Assembly: GCA_020809705.1 (NCBI GenBank)
Contig: CP085826.1
Coordinates: 62,001-126,000 of the forward strand
Length of the DNA stretch: 64,000 bases
Direction of reading: 5' to 3'
From: Calonectria ilicicola
Taxonomy: Eukaryota; Ascomycota; Sordariomycetes; Hypocreales; Nectriaceae
The notes below the pieces were generated by a model that saw only the letters and a program-made list of their open reading frames with translations, searched no databases and was not told the DNA's origin. This document shows positions 1 to 11,063 of this stretch, piece by piece. Both the position numbers and the translations under genes were made by a program. Numbering within the stretch: the stretch's first letter is position 1; each line of letters begins with the position of its first letter.

Positions 1-396
1 AGATTTCTCACATCACAGGAAATCAAATGGGCATTTAAAGGGGTGCAGGGTCGCCGCAGTCACCTTGAACAACGTCTTCCAACAAGCCTCTTTAAATGCC
101 TGACAGTACGCGTCGGTTCTCCTCACAGCCTCGAGATAACAAAGTTGGGACAGGACACGGAATATAACATTGAAGTTTCTCAGTTTCAGTCACTCATACG
201 TCAGGTGGAGACTTACGTGGCTACACTTAAGACAGATTTTGCTCGGGGCTTCCTAGGAGATAACCTGTACAGTGAGTTGATTCTTCTTAAGAAGCCGAAC
301 GGCGAGAATATTTGGGGGGAGCTGCATCCCACCCAGAGAGAAGCTGAGTTGGACCTGAGGCCGGTGAAGCGAATGCGGGGTCCGTGGCTAGGATGA
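1..396 (+). CDS. C-terminal part of an unrecognised protein, cut by the window edge
   Basis: The frame is open from base 1 to a TGA at 394-396, so about 131 residues of a C-terminus are visible and the start lies outside the window. The first possible initiator here is only a GTG at 43, so I treat it as a partial gene rather than a 117-residue ORF. The sequence is mixed and charged, ends in a basic stretch (RPVKRMRGP), and has no signal peptide or membrane segment. I recognise no family. It could also be a chance frame or a last exon. Confidence 0.35.
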   Translation, partial: RFLTSQEIKWAFKGVQGRRSHLEQRLPTSLFKCLTVRVGSPHSLEITKLGQDTEYNIEVSQFQSLIRQVETYVATLKTDFARGFLGDNLYSELILLKKPNGENIWGELHPTQREAELDLRPVKRMRGPWLG

Positions 397-809
397 TAAA
401 CTTTGATGTAATAATCTGAACTGTCGAGTTTTCAGGAGGTTTCTTTTCTCGGTTTACAAGATTGGCAAATTTGGATATGACAATTGCCAGAGCCCTAGCA
501 TTGTTTTTTTAATGAGTGTAGCTAAAATCTACTGAGTAGAAATTTTGGTTGGAGTATAGTGTATTGTATCTCCCATTCCTCCCAATTCCATTCGGCCAAC
601 TTCATATCGTCATTCGACATGTCCCAAAACCATAGGTTCGAATACTCAGCCCATAAATGAAGTCTAGTCATGAAGTACCGATCCAACTTATTTTATAGAA
701 CTCGGATTCCTGCCCTAGAGGGTCCATCGTCCTTTGCCAATCTTGACCCTTCCTTCCTCGCAGCACAGGTACCTGATTTCCCGGAAAGTCCGACGGCCTT
801 TATCATCAT
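397..809. other. intergenic, nothing recognised
   Basis: No gene, RNA or repeat seen between the left-edge fragment and the stop of the alcohol dehydrogenase. Confidence 0.5.
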
Positions 810-2051
810 TCAGTCAAATGTGATGAATAATTTTAGCTCCTGAGTAAGATTAAACCGCTCATAATACTCTGGTGCCTGCTCAATATTTATGGTCGCTGAG
901 TGAATAAAGCTCGGGTCCGCCCTGCCTGAGGCGATAAGCTCGATCAACTTGGGTGCGACTACTCGTGCGTCGACCAAGCCAGATTGCATACGCAACCCTT
1001 TCCCAAAGAATGTGGACATGGGAAAGGTCGGTTCTTGTATCAAAGAGCTGTCATTAGCAATGGCCGGTGCCCCTGGCTGAATGCCATAAACACCAAGCTG
1101 GCCGATCCCACCCCCCACCCGGGTAACATTGACCATCTGATTGAGGATGATATTTGTCTCAACTTGAAGATTTCTATTGAGAGCCTCGAGGCCGACGCAG
1201 TCAACCGACCGCACGACGCCACCGGGCTCATAAGCAAGAATCTGTGCTACTGGATCCGACTCGACAAAGTTGATAGTTACAGCACCGATGGAGGCGGCCC
1301 GCTCCAGCCGCATAGGAACATGGTCGACAGAGTAGACACGCGATGCACCGCGTAACATGGCCGTGTAAGCCGTTAGTAAGCCAACGGGTCCTGCACCGAA
1401 GACAGCGACCGTGTCTCCCGGTTCGAAACCAGAGAAGTCCAGGCCGGTCCATGCCGTGCTCCAGATATCAGACACCGTGACGTAACTCTGCTCAAGGGTC
1501 GCGTTCGTCGTGTTTTTGTTCAATGGGATAGGAATCAAATTTCCTTCCGCGAATGGAACGCGGGCATATTCGGCTGCGGACAATGCGGTTAGCTTTTGAC
1601 ATTGCCGCATCAGGGGACGGCTGCAACTCTACATACATTGAAGGCCACCAAGCCCAGGTGACAATATCGGGCCGTTCCCGTAATAGGTTAATGGCTCTGG
1701 AGCCAGTGGCATGTGTAAATGCGCTGACGTGTCTGGAATAATGACATATTCGCCGACGCTTAGGCCGGTAATGTTGTTACCGATCTCCGTAATATACCCG
1801 ATAGCTTCATGTCCAATGTTATACGGAGTCGTAGTAGCTGAGTATCCACGGTAAGCATGGAGATCAGATCCGCATATGGCTGAAGTCGTGATCTTCACAA
1901 TAGCATCCGTGGGCAATTCGATCCTTGGCATCGGCAAATCTTGAACCGATATCGAAAATGGCTTTCCATCAAACATGACCCCACGCATTGTAGCGTTGAG
2001 GTTGGCGTTCAGAATAGCCAAAGCCATTGTTCTTTTCAAAATGATATGCAA
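810..2051 (-). CDS. zinc-type alcohol dehydrogenase (MDR family, glutathione-independent formaldehyde dehydrogenase-like)
   Basis: Two exons: 2051-1637 and 1573-810, with a 63-nt intron (GTATGT donor at 1636, GCTAAC branch, CGCAG acceptor). Splicing removes an apparent in-frame TAG and gives about 392 residues. The GroES-like N-domain has the catalytic-zinc motifs CGSDLHAYRG and GHEAIG. The Rossmann fold shows FGAGPVGLL followed by VYSVDH, so NAD(H) use is likely. The family oxidises alcohols or aldehydes. The four-cysteine structural zinc loop of classical members is absent. The start is uncertain: ATG at 2051, 2027 or 1988, and 1988 (MRGVMFDGKP) best matches where MDR domains begin. It is the first gene of the left-arm block, and a TCCGAT site lies about 190 bp upstream (2237-2242, reverse). 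The substrate is unknown. Confidence 0.88.
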
Positions 2052-3936
2052 TAGTGGTACAAGAAAAGGAATGTCTGGAAGAACTGCAGACTGTTTCTAA
2101 ATGAAGTATTTAAACCGCGGTGGAGTCATCTATATTAACACAACGCATGAGCTACAAGAAAGATACGTGCGGATGATGCGGCCGCTGTGGTCGGCACCTT
2201 CGGAGTTGCACCCGGCTGGTCTTGTCAACCGGTAAAATCGGAATTTGACGAACCGGTGGAGGTATATGGTTATGGTGATATATTGCTATGCTATCTATGT
2301 GGTTATCTGGCTAGATTACATCAATTCCCGGTCTCTAGGCCCTGCCGTGAACCCTCCCCCGCAATACCCTTTCGTAGAAAGTGCCTTCGGACACATCTTA
2401 GATGCTCAGTCCTTGCTGTTATCGCCCCGTGGTAAACTCAGAGGAAAACCTTAGCCTAGGTGGCGTTTGGTAACAAACCCCTGGAGGGCTAAGGAGGTAC
2501 ACAGATTGATTGATCAGTAATTTGCACTATAACCGTCTAGCTGCTACGTTGCTGGATTGCTTATCTTATCACTAATAAGCTGTGTGGTCCGTTCTATCGG
2601 CTGCCGGATTCGAACCGGCTGGCCTCGTCCCCAACCAGGCTTCCCACACCTGCTGGATCGACTTAGCCACTCCCATGGTGCGGACCATTGCACCACAAGC
2701 CGGACCGGTGGAGGTATATGATAAAACATTAGAGCGATTACGACATTCAATTATTTGGTTTCCAGCAAGGCCTGGAATCTTGGTTTTGAGAGGGTTAAGT
2801 TGCATTCTGCAATGCCACTTCATGTATCTGCTAGACCTAATCTTGTGTAGATAATTATGTGTGCTCCTTTCTCCATCTACAAGTGTAAGCGACAGAATTG
2901 AGGCAGGGTTCACGTTTCCATCCTCATGCAGAACTTTTTAGAGGTCACATTAAGCCACTGGGGGTGCTGGTTTGAGCTAAAGAATGGATGCAGCTCAAGC
3001 GGCCGCATGGTGATAAAGCATGAATCCTGGTTTATTTCTGCTGACGTTGGAGTGTACGACTACAAATCAAACAACATCTTCTAACGACTTGTAACCCAGT
3101 AGTGACTTGTATAGATGAGTCGGAAGCACGATGGACTAGTCTCATTGCGAATATTCCCCCTCCCCCCCAACATGTATACGCTAGTTCAATGCGAGAGGAC
3201 AAGTAGTTGAGAGGATAATGAGATGCAACAGCTCATTGGCTTTCTGAGGAAGCGTAGCGGGGACTTCGGTTATTCTAGACTGCTTAATAAGTGGTATGTA
3301 TGGTGCTCATTTTAATCTGAGGGGCCGGTGTGGGGAATGCGGCCGCATCGGCCGCACTGTTCGTTCAAGACCAGCGGCTGCAATCTCGAACTTTGATACT
3401 ACATCCATCCGATAAATTTCCACAACATTAAAGGCAGAACTTCCATTGGTATTCAGTTACTGATGCAATGGCCGTGATGAGCTGGGGCACTTGACGGTTA
3501 ACTACCGTGCTACATTCGGATTGGGAAGCCTGCCCGAGACAAATTTTGATGCAATCGACAGCAATATACTGAGCATGTTGATTTGGGGAATTAGTTTATC
3601 AATGGAAAGTTTTGGCAATTAAATACAAAATTATCGAATTGGATGGCGTTTGCAGGCACAAGTCGGTACAATCGTAAAGGTTCTCTACGGTTTTAAGACA
3701 GCCAATACAATTGATCCTTTGTCCCATCAGAAACGTGGATAGAAATGTTGGGGCAGGACTGTGTTGATATATATTGATCTTTCGATTATAACTATATCCA
3801 CTAGATTGATCTATCTTGACTTTTTCTAATATAATGATCGTAAGCATCAGACCTTCGGTACCTCACTCGTCCACATTTTGAAGAAAGTTGCCAATATTTG
3901 ACTGTGGCATGTGCGGCCATAGTCCAGAAATTATGG
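2052..3936. other. long intergenic region with short GC-rich repeats
   Basis: No protein gene supported. It holds a tRNA-like element (2594-2707), a short duplicated string (ACCGGTGGAGGTATATG at about 2253 and 2704) and three GCGGCCGC-type palindromic blocks (about 2179, 2998 and 3337). These look like debris of small non-autonomous repeats. Confidence 0.45.
2594..2707 (-). repeat. tRNA-like / SINE-like Pol III element (low confidence)
   Basis: On the minus strand there is an almost perfect T-arm (GCCGG TTCGAAT CCGGC) with a consensus internal B box (GGTTCGAATCC). A-box-like strings (TGGTGCAATGG and TGGCTAAGTCG) lie upstream. The acceptor halves pair over only about 5 bp, and the distance between D and T arms is too long for an ordinary tRNA without a large intron. 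I therefore call it a degenerate tRNA or tRNA-derived SINE head and cannot assign an anticodon. Confidence 0.35.
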
Positions 3937-4931
3937 CTAGGCCGCCAAGAACAGTTCCAGTTGCTCAGAAAAGTAAACTGGGGTTTGAAAGAGGTGCCCG
4001 TGCCCGGAGTCCGGGAAAATATGTAACTGAGCGTTGAATAAGGTTTTCTGTAGAAGAATGCTGTTTGGAGTTGGCGTCATAACATCGTTGTGGCCGCTCG
4101 TCACTAGCACAGGACTCATGATTTCACCAAGTCGGTTGAACCAACCGTTGCTGGATACCCAACTGGTTAAAGCAGCTGCTTGAGCCTCAACTCCCTTCCC
4201 GAAAAGGAAGCCTTTCTTGTCCTCTCCCGAAACATTCCTTTCTTCCAATCGACCGGACCAGGCCTGACCCAGAGACTGGCTTGTTTGAGAAGATGCAAAA
4301 AATAAAGGAATGATGTCCTGGGCTGTAACTGGTTCTTTTGATGTAGCTCCGCTGATAATAGAAGCATTGGCGGGAACAACTGGATTGTGACCAGATGGTT
4401 GTGTGCCTGCCAATACGAGCTTATTCACAAGGTGAGGGTAGGTAATGGAAACGTACTGGGCAACCATGCCGCCCAGTGAGAAACCAAGAATATCTACCCT
4501 CTTCAACCCAAGAGCCCCGATCAAGCCAACAGCAATCTCTCCCATGGCTTCCACACTATCCGGGACCTGACCCTCACTGTGCCCAATTCCAAAACTATCA
4601 AACACAATAATCTCTCGATGAGACGCGATTGCATTGACAAACAGAGGATCAAGGACATCTATGGAGCCACGGAGATGGGTGAAATAGACGAGAGGGAAAG
4701 CGCACAATTTACCCAGACGCCTGTATGCGATACGGGTACCGTTGACTGATGCATAACTGGTGGGAACGGTCTGGTAAAGTATGTTCTCTGAAACAATTCG
4801 CGCGGGCAGCTTTACCTTAAATGTATGTTAGAATCTAGATGTTGTTATTATCAGAATGAGCTTACGCTGACGCTATAGCCTGACATCACCATAGTTGCCA
4901 GGAAGGTAAGCAGAATGCTAGATAATCTCAT
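3937..4931 (-). CDS. secreted alpha/beta hydrolase
   Basis: Two exons: 4931-4866 encodes a start and signal peptide (MRLSSILLTFLATMVMSG), then a 50-nt intron (GTAAGC donor, TTCTAAC branch, TTAAG acceptor), then 4815-3937. Total about 314 residues. The second exon begins with the usual fold entry (YASVNGTRIAYRRLG). The nucleophile elbow is GFSLGG, the acid lies in HNDVMTP, and the histidine is in SGHGHLF near the C-terminus, so the catalytic triad is complete. The family covers epoxide hydrolases, haloperoxidase-like enzymes and esterases, and the substrate cannot be read from sequence. The signal peptide suggests it acts outside the cell or in the secretory path, unlike its neighbours. TCCGAT lies upstream at 5294-5299. 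Confidence 0.85.
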
Positions 4932-6356
4932 TCTATGTGGATTATAACTTTGAAATCCTGATGAAAAAGTTGAAAAGAATGCTGGGGGCGGGGGGCAATA
5001 TGTGGTTAAATTAAATGTTGTTTTGGATCTTGCATGAGTGTTTGAGCTGAAAGCCGTCTGTCAATAAAATAATTCCCAAGCAGATTTCACGACCTATTTA
5101 TCGTGAGAATCTGACTTTTGCAAAGACCCATGTGCTCAAAGTCTCGCCAGAGGCGACTTCTCGGACAAACAGGTAGCGTCAAATCTTTCGTGTGGATCTG
5201 TATAGAGCAAGGCCCGAAAATGATGATGTCTGTATTGCTAATTCTATCCAAAATTATGTCACAGTCCCGCTCCTCTAAACCCCGATCCAAAACTCCGATC
5301 CAGCGCACAGATCAAACTTTGAACAGAACAAACTTAACATCGTTTGCGATGAAGATCAGAAAACCTCTAAAACGCCAGGATGTCACGCGAGCTAATATAA
5401 AGGATTAAGCTTGAATATAATCGCTTTGTAATCTCACCGGTTATTATGTAATTGAGCCTTCCGCTCATGAGATTAATTAGTCTCAATCATTGTTTTAGTA
5501 ATTTGCTGAACAAATCTGCCCAAACCTTATTTATGCGGTGCCCATCAATCGTATGGCCACGAAACTGGTTTCCGAATCCTTGGGAAGTGTTTTTTTCTTT
5601 TTCTAGAAAAAAGAAGAAAGGGGAAATTCGTACCTTGAACTCTTGACTACCTTTTCATCGTATGCACGCCGATGCACCCAGAGCCCCCATCGGAGTATTA
5701 GCTTAGGAGAAAAAAAAGCTAGGGAGACAACACCGCATTCGTGTTATATTATTTGGCCAATATTTTCCTGCAGCGCATTAGGTCAAAATATATATACCTT
5801 AATATATGTTAATACCCTGCATTAAGGTATGCTGCTAAATGAAAGTGGTTGGTCGATGCTGCTGACACGAGATCAATAGGAATGTAGTGCATACTAGCGC
5901 ATTTATTTATTAAATTGTGATAATTATATTCATGCCATTGTAGAACAGCAAAATATCAAGAACTCGATGAGTCACCGAATTGTGAGCTGCACTCAACAGG
6001 GTAGCGCAATCAGGAGGTCGTAGCTTCCAGATCGGATACGTTCAAAACAATTGCGACATTGGTCAGCTGGAATAAATCCCTCAAACCATTAGATTTAGAG
6101 CTAAGAAGATCAATAATAAAGTGAGAATTTGTTACTGACTATGGCCTAGAAAGTATTTGTGTCACATACCGTAGATAACCTCAATAGCCTAGCCTGCCTA
6201 ACACGGTAACTGCAAGATCAAACGGACTGGCTCGGGGCTGCACACAGACCGAGCTGGATCCCTTCCACAGTGAGAAACCAAGAACTCCAATGTAACCTGT
6301 GGCCTTCATAGATGATGATAATTTGTATTCAGGGGCAGATAAAATAATCAAGCAAT
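4932..6356. other. intergenic, nothing recognised
   Basis: Open frames here have unbiased composition and no recognisable domain. The proximal part is the promoter of the secreted hydrolase; the rest shows nothing. Confidence 0.45.
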
Positions 6357-7304
6357 CTAGCAATTATTTATAATCCAGCGACTTACTTCCCACCCCCATT
6401 CTTCATCTTTTAAAATTCCGGTCCCTAAAGCCAAAGGTGGGCTAAAGTGATTGTGCCCATCCAACACCATAAGAGATGCTTGTCCTCCTTCGTCAGACCA
6501 CATCTTGACAAAGTTTCTGCCAGCTGACTTGATCGGTTCAGGGTCCAATTCGCTAATAGCAATAAGAAGTTTCGATCTTTCCACAATTGATCCAAAATTC
6601 CCATCCATGATGGATTGCTTCATCAAGGCAGTTGGCTCCAGCATTGATATCTTTTCCCTGCTGCCATAATATTGAATAAGAGTATCCTTCAGAGGGCTTT
6701 CAATATCCCATTCGAATGGAGTGCCGAGGAAGATTATATTGAGGAGAGGACCATCAGGTTGTCGCAACATGTCCCAGCTCTGCACATGCCTCTTGTCAAA
6801 GACCCATGAAGCTACGTGTACCCCCCCAGCAGAATTACTCAGAATCGCGATTTTCCTTGATCCGGTAGAGTAATAGTTTTTTACCCACTCCCACACCCCT
6901 TGAACATCTTCTGCGCCACTAGGAAACCTAGCACCGTCACCAATAAGGCGATAACCTGGTATTATGACTTCATACCCCAACTTTTCAGCGAAGAAATACC
7001 CAAGATTTCTATAGACCAGGTCCCCAGGAACTTCGGGGATGGTTCTTCCTCCTGCTATGAAGCCACCACCAAAGAAAAATATGATAATTGGTCGAGAGAG
7101 TTGTTTTCCAGGAACAGGAATATTTGGTGATGGAATGTACAGATCCAATTTTTGTTTTTGATGCTCACCGTAAGAGTGGGTCGTAAATCGAGCAGTGCGG
7201 ATTTTAGCGGCTACTTCAGGTCGATTCAAAAGTTCGGCGTAGGCTTTGACAGTTGGTTTGGCAATGACTGGGATTTCCTTGCCAAGATCTTTCAAATTCT
7301 CCAT
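6357..7304 (-). CDS. HSL-like esterase/lipase (alpha/beta hydrolase fold-3)
   Basis: Single-exon ORF of 315 residues with an ATG at 7304. The oxyanion-hole region reads FFFGGGFIAGG, where the family normally has HGGGF. The nucleophile motif is LSNSAGG, the acid is in SELDPEP and the histidine in DGHNHFSPP, so the triad is complete although the first oxyanion residue is changed. No signal peptide or membrane helix, so probably cytosolic. Likely role: hydrolysis of a small ester or lactone. Three TCCGAT copies lie 170-240 bp upstream (7476, 7514, 7535), the densest group next to any start here. It might instead be a kynurenine-formamidase-like member of the same fold. Confidence 0.85.
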   Translation of the reverse strand: MENLKDLGKEIPVIAKPTVKAYAELLNRPEVAAKIRTARFTTHSYGEHQKQKLDLYIPSPNIPVPGKQLSRPIIIFFFGGGFIAGGRTIPEVPGDLVYRNLGYFFAEKLGYEVIIPGYRLIGDGARFPSGAEDVQGVWEWVKNYYSTGSRKIAILSNSAGGVHVASWVFDKRHVQSWDMLRQPDGPLLNIIFLGTPFEWDIESPLKDTLIQYYGSREKISMLEPTALMKQSIMDGNFGSIVERSKLLIAISELDPEPIKSAGRNFVKMWSDEGGQASLMVLDGHNHFSPPLALGTGILKDEEWGWEVSRWIINNC

Positions 7305-8170
7305 GATTTAAGCTGAAATTCGACTGAGAGGTTGATAATTTGTGTCAGGTATGGTTCTGTTATTGAAAAGCTCAGTTCCATAATTTTTGGGAGTCGGGTA
7401 TTTATGTATTTCAAGACGATCGAGTCGTCGAGTCATTGGTTATTAACGCCATCGATGCTCTTAGCTACGCTCAATTCCGATTGGGCCGGAATGTTTTAGT
7501 TCTATCAAACTGATCCGATTAGCTAAGAGCCAATTCCGATAAACCCAAATAATTCCCAACCAATGTAAACCGACAAAGCTGATAATAGAGTCTTCCTACT
7601 TATTACCTGTACCGAGAGTGACAGTACGTATGAAAACCCGCATTCAGTGGCGGAAATGATATTCTATAAGTTTTGGGGGGTCAGTTACCTTCTTAATCCA
7701 AGTTTAGACTCGATAAAAAGTCCTCGTACAAATAATAATGTTAATACGCTTAATAAATAAATGTTCATCAACTATAAATTGAATAATTACATATATACAC
7801 CTAAAGTCTCTTTCAAATCCTTCCTCATCTTATCTCAATCTAATGCTTATCGTGGAAGAGCTATATTCTTAGGCATTGGAAGAATACGGCCACATTAGTA
7901 TTACCAAGGTAATTATTTGTCGATTGGCTCTGACTCTTGTTTACAGTGTTAAGGTGGACATAATGTAACCTCTTTCACCATTGCAGAATTCTTCAGCAGG
8001 CATATGATCTATCAGTCAAGACTATCTCTAGTTTGACAGTGATTTATTATAGGCGTGAAACCCAGAGCATGTGAACAGTTTCACAGTGGTCTATTGATTA
8101 GCTCATAAATCCACTTCCAACACTTCAATGATATAGAAAATAAGTAGAATATACTACATATGCTTCACTT
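7305..8170. promoter_or_regulatory. esterase promoter plus downstream flank of the monooxygenase
   Basis: The part close to the esterase start carries three TCCGAT motifs (7476-7481, 7514-7519, 7535-7540); the first reads TTCCGATTGG. The rest (about 7600-8170) is AT-rich and holds nothing I recognise. Confidence 0.4.
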
Positions 8171-10553
8171 TCACTCCTTGTAAACTTTCAAAGGACATCC
8201 CAGGGTTGATGCCTTGATCTGCAAGGCTAAAAACCTAGAGAAGAAGCGCGCGTGTGAAACCCCACCGCCATGAAACCAGAGCCCAGGAACTATCGGAATT
8301 AGACGTTAACTACCCTTCACGTTTCAAATTACGCATCAAATTTCGCGCATTTCCTGGAAATAACGCAATCTGGGATCAGGTCACTTACCAGGACTTGGTT
8401 TGAACACACCACGAAGCTCCCCCTCTTCATCGATCCCCCAAAGATCTTCCAGTTGATTCCCGATTTCAGTACCAAACAATCGACTTGCTTCATTTCGAAT
8501 ATCGTTCTCATATCCTGTAGAAAAGACAATGACATCTGCATCCACCTTGCTACCGTCACTGAAGCAGAGGCCCGTGGGAGTGTATCCAATTAGTTTTGCA
8601 TCCGACTTAATCTTGATCTAGTTCAAATTAATTCCATCAAGCACATATATCAGGATTCATCTAGGAAACTTACCGATCCTGCTGCAATTTTTGCCGAGCA
8701 ACCAACATCTTGGTAATGACCCCCGTTACGTTCAGACATACATTTCCAGAGATCGACGTACCGTTCTACGCGGAACCCTCTGCGTTCAAGCGCATCAAAT
8801 CGTTCATAGTCTCGGTCTATCAAGGTTTTACTGCTAATGAGAGACTTCTTTCGCGTGATTGAGAGTGGAATTGAAAGCAGTTCTCTATCTGAAGTTTCAA
8901 TATCACAATTCTCGTTATAGATAGCTGGGGAGATATTAGCTTCCGTATTCTTCACCTTTCCGTTAGGAGAATTGGCATACAGTTGGACCATTTTTGATAG
9001 TGTTCAATGGGGAACACCGCTTTGAAATTAACGTTAATAAGCAAAATCCTCTGAAAGGTCCATAAAAGACTTACGGGTTCGACCTCTTTGTACCATGGTG
9101 ACAGAAGAAAGCCCAGCGTCAAGCATATCTGAAGCAACATCATGCGCTATGAAGTATTAGAGTCTAGATGGTGCAAGTATTTATTTGGGGCATTACCGGT
9201 ATTTGCAGTACCAATTACGACACCCTTTTTTCCTCTCCAGTATCGAGAGGTCTTGTACTGCGCCGAATGAAGCGCAATGCCTTCGAAAGATCCCTGAAGT
9301 GAATGAATATGTCATTAAAAACGTCAAATTCCAAAGTTTCTCGGGATCTAGTGTACCTCGTTGGTCATTTTAGGGTAGGATGGGACACTATTTCCAATTC
9401 CTGTGGCAAGAACAATGTGGGTCGTTTGAACTGAAATTACATTTCCAGCAAGATTGACCATCAATGTCCATATATTGGTCGTTCTATCCAGAGATCCGGA
9501 TACCAAGGAACATGACAACCAAACATTCTAAGAGAAGTGTTAGAATTCTACCTATAGGCAGAGTCGAATAAAAGTCTAGTGGAAATGTACCAGTCCGTGT
9601 TTATTGACATATTCTTTGAAGCCCCGAGCTAAGTCTTTGCCCTTCAGATAGTAAGGGTAATCATCGTTGAATATGGGCTCGAGTGGGAAGTCACCTATAT
9701 CATAGCTATTAGGCTTTTTTCAACATCTTGGGAATGGCAAGATTACTAAAATATTTGGATGTATGATCTGGCTCATTGTTAGCACGGGCAAGCTTTCTCT
9801 CGGTGAAACTCTTCATGGCTCACATTTAACAGTCTCATATCGGTTCAGCCAATTGTCACCAATTCTTTCATTGGCTTCAAGAATGAGGCAGCCCATCCCC
9901 ATCGCCTTCATGCGGCCAGCAACGCATAGGCCACTAAATCCAGCGCCAACAACAATGCAATCATATTTCGGCAGCGATGAATCAGCTTTTATGTTTGAAT
10001 TTGACCCTTCTAGGTTGCAATACTGATCCTGATCTTGACCTACACTTGGGGTCATAAGGCGATCAGGACCAGGGACGCCACTCAGTTGCTCAAGCATTGT
10101 TGTGACTAGCCATATTTTCCACTCGTGTTGGGATGTTGGTACCAATCCAATATAGCCTGAACAAGTACAGTCAGGTGGTCCTCGAATGGTGAAAGTAAAC
10201 TGAGCTTGAACCCAGGAGTAGTCATCTCCGACACGGACTACTTTGGATGAACTAGGCAACAGTTTAAAGGAATGCGGTGCCTTCGCTTCAAAAAGCTCTC
10301 GCCAAATGGCCACAATGCGTTCTTTTCCATTGAAAGTTCTCAATGTACCCGTAAAGACGAACAAGTCTCGCCAGATTGGATTATCCGACATCATGCTGAC
10401 TTGAAGGGTCGGCAGAGAATCAATCATACTTGCCGCAATAGCTGCATGGTCAATATTATCATCGATATTGGCTTCTGGAAGTGTACCCCTCAAATCCTCA
10501 ACGGGAAACGTTGGAACAGGCGGTTTAGTTGTGGAATAGTTGTTAGGTTGCAT
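8171..10553 (-). CDS. flavin-containing monooxygenase with N-terminal NTF2/SnoaL-like domain
   Basis: Ten exons can be joined in frame: 10553-9824, 9767-9747, 9694-9591, 9527-9357, 9293-9197, 9146-9075, 9019-8981, 8924-8674, 8617-8389 and 8289-8171. Together they give about 610 residues. Residues about 45-165 look like an NTF2/SnoaL-like fold (FVFTGTLRTFNGKERIVAIW). Then come the FAD Rossmann motif (VVGAGFSGLCVAGRM) with EANERIGDNW, and the NADPH Rossmann motif (VVIGTANTGAHDVA). Near the end are FSTGYENDIR and WFHGGGVSHARFFSRFLALQ. This is the usual layout of fungal YUCCA-like class B monooxygenases, which hydroxylate or insert oxygen next to carbonyls. No signal peptide. Exon 2 is a 21-nt microexon. 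It shares a divergent promoter with the MDR gene at 11064. Confidence 0.88.
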
Positions 10554-11063
10554 GGCGAAAAATATAGGGGTTCAGGTTTGTCAAAAAAGTGAAGCTAAAC
10601 GCTTAGATGGTTGTTTTTTTCTTGAGGGCCACCATTGATTCTGAACAGCCAGATCAACTTCTTTTGTAATATTCTTTTTTGAGGGGTGTCACGTCAAAAA
10701 TGATCCGAAGATTACTCAAAAAGATGTTTGAAATGTTTTCCTTTCCGTTCAAGGCAAGCCTTATGCGCCGGCGTCCGATGCAAACTTCTCTTGGTGGAGG
10801 TCCTCTGAGGGTACGTACCTTTGACTTCAATTCCGAAGTCGGATACAACAACTCAAACATCCCTGTAACTAATTAATTAACCAGGGCAACTACCGACAAC
10901 CCAGCATTGTTTGTAACTCGCGGCAGAGCAGTAACAAACCTGCAACAATCTCCACTTTGAGCTTAACTCCGATTCGTCGGGTCTCCGCGAGATCCGATAC
11001 GTACTACTTTCCGATTGGACCTACAATCCGGTTCCGAGCACAACTTATAACGGGCGTCTCAAG
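10554..11063. promoter_or_regulatory. divergent promoter between monooxygenase and MDR oxidoreductase
   Basis: About 510 bp separate two diverging starts. TCCGAT occurs at 10968-10973, 10993-10998 and 11010-11015 (the last as TTCCGATTGG), with related ATCCGG and TTCCGA blocks at about 11027-11038 and a reverse TCGGAT near 10840. This suggests joint control of both genes. Confidence 0.5.

Noticed and set aside
1574..1636. In-frame TAG splitting the alcohol dehydrogenase, suggesting a pseudogene
   Set aside because: The stop lies inside a 63-nt intron with GTATGT donor, GCTAAC branch and CAG acceptor; splicing restores the frame.
5118..5408. 96-residue plus-strand ORF
   Set aside because: Low-complexity Ser/Lys/Arg/Thr composition with no domain, lying upstream of the secreted hydrolase promoter.
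9695..9746. Frameshift in the flavin monooxygenase
   Set aside because: A 52-nt intron following a 21-nt exon restores both frame and family sequence.
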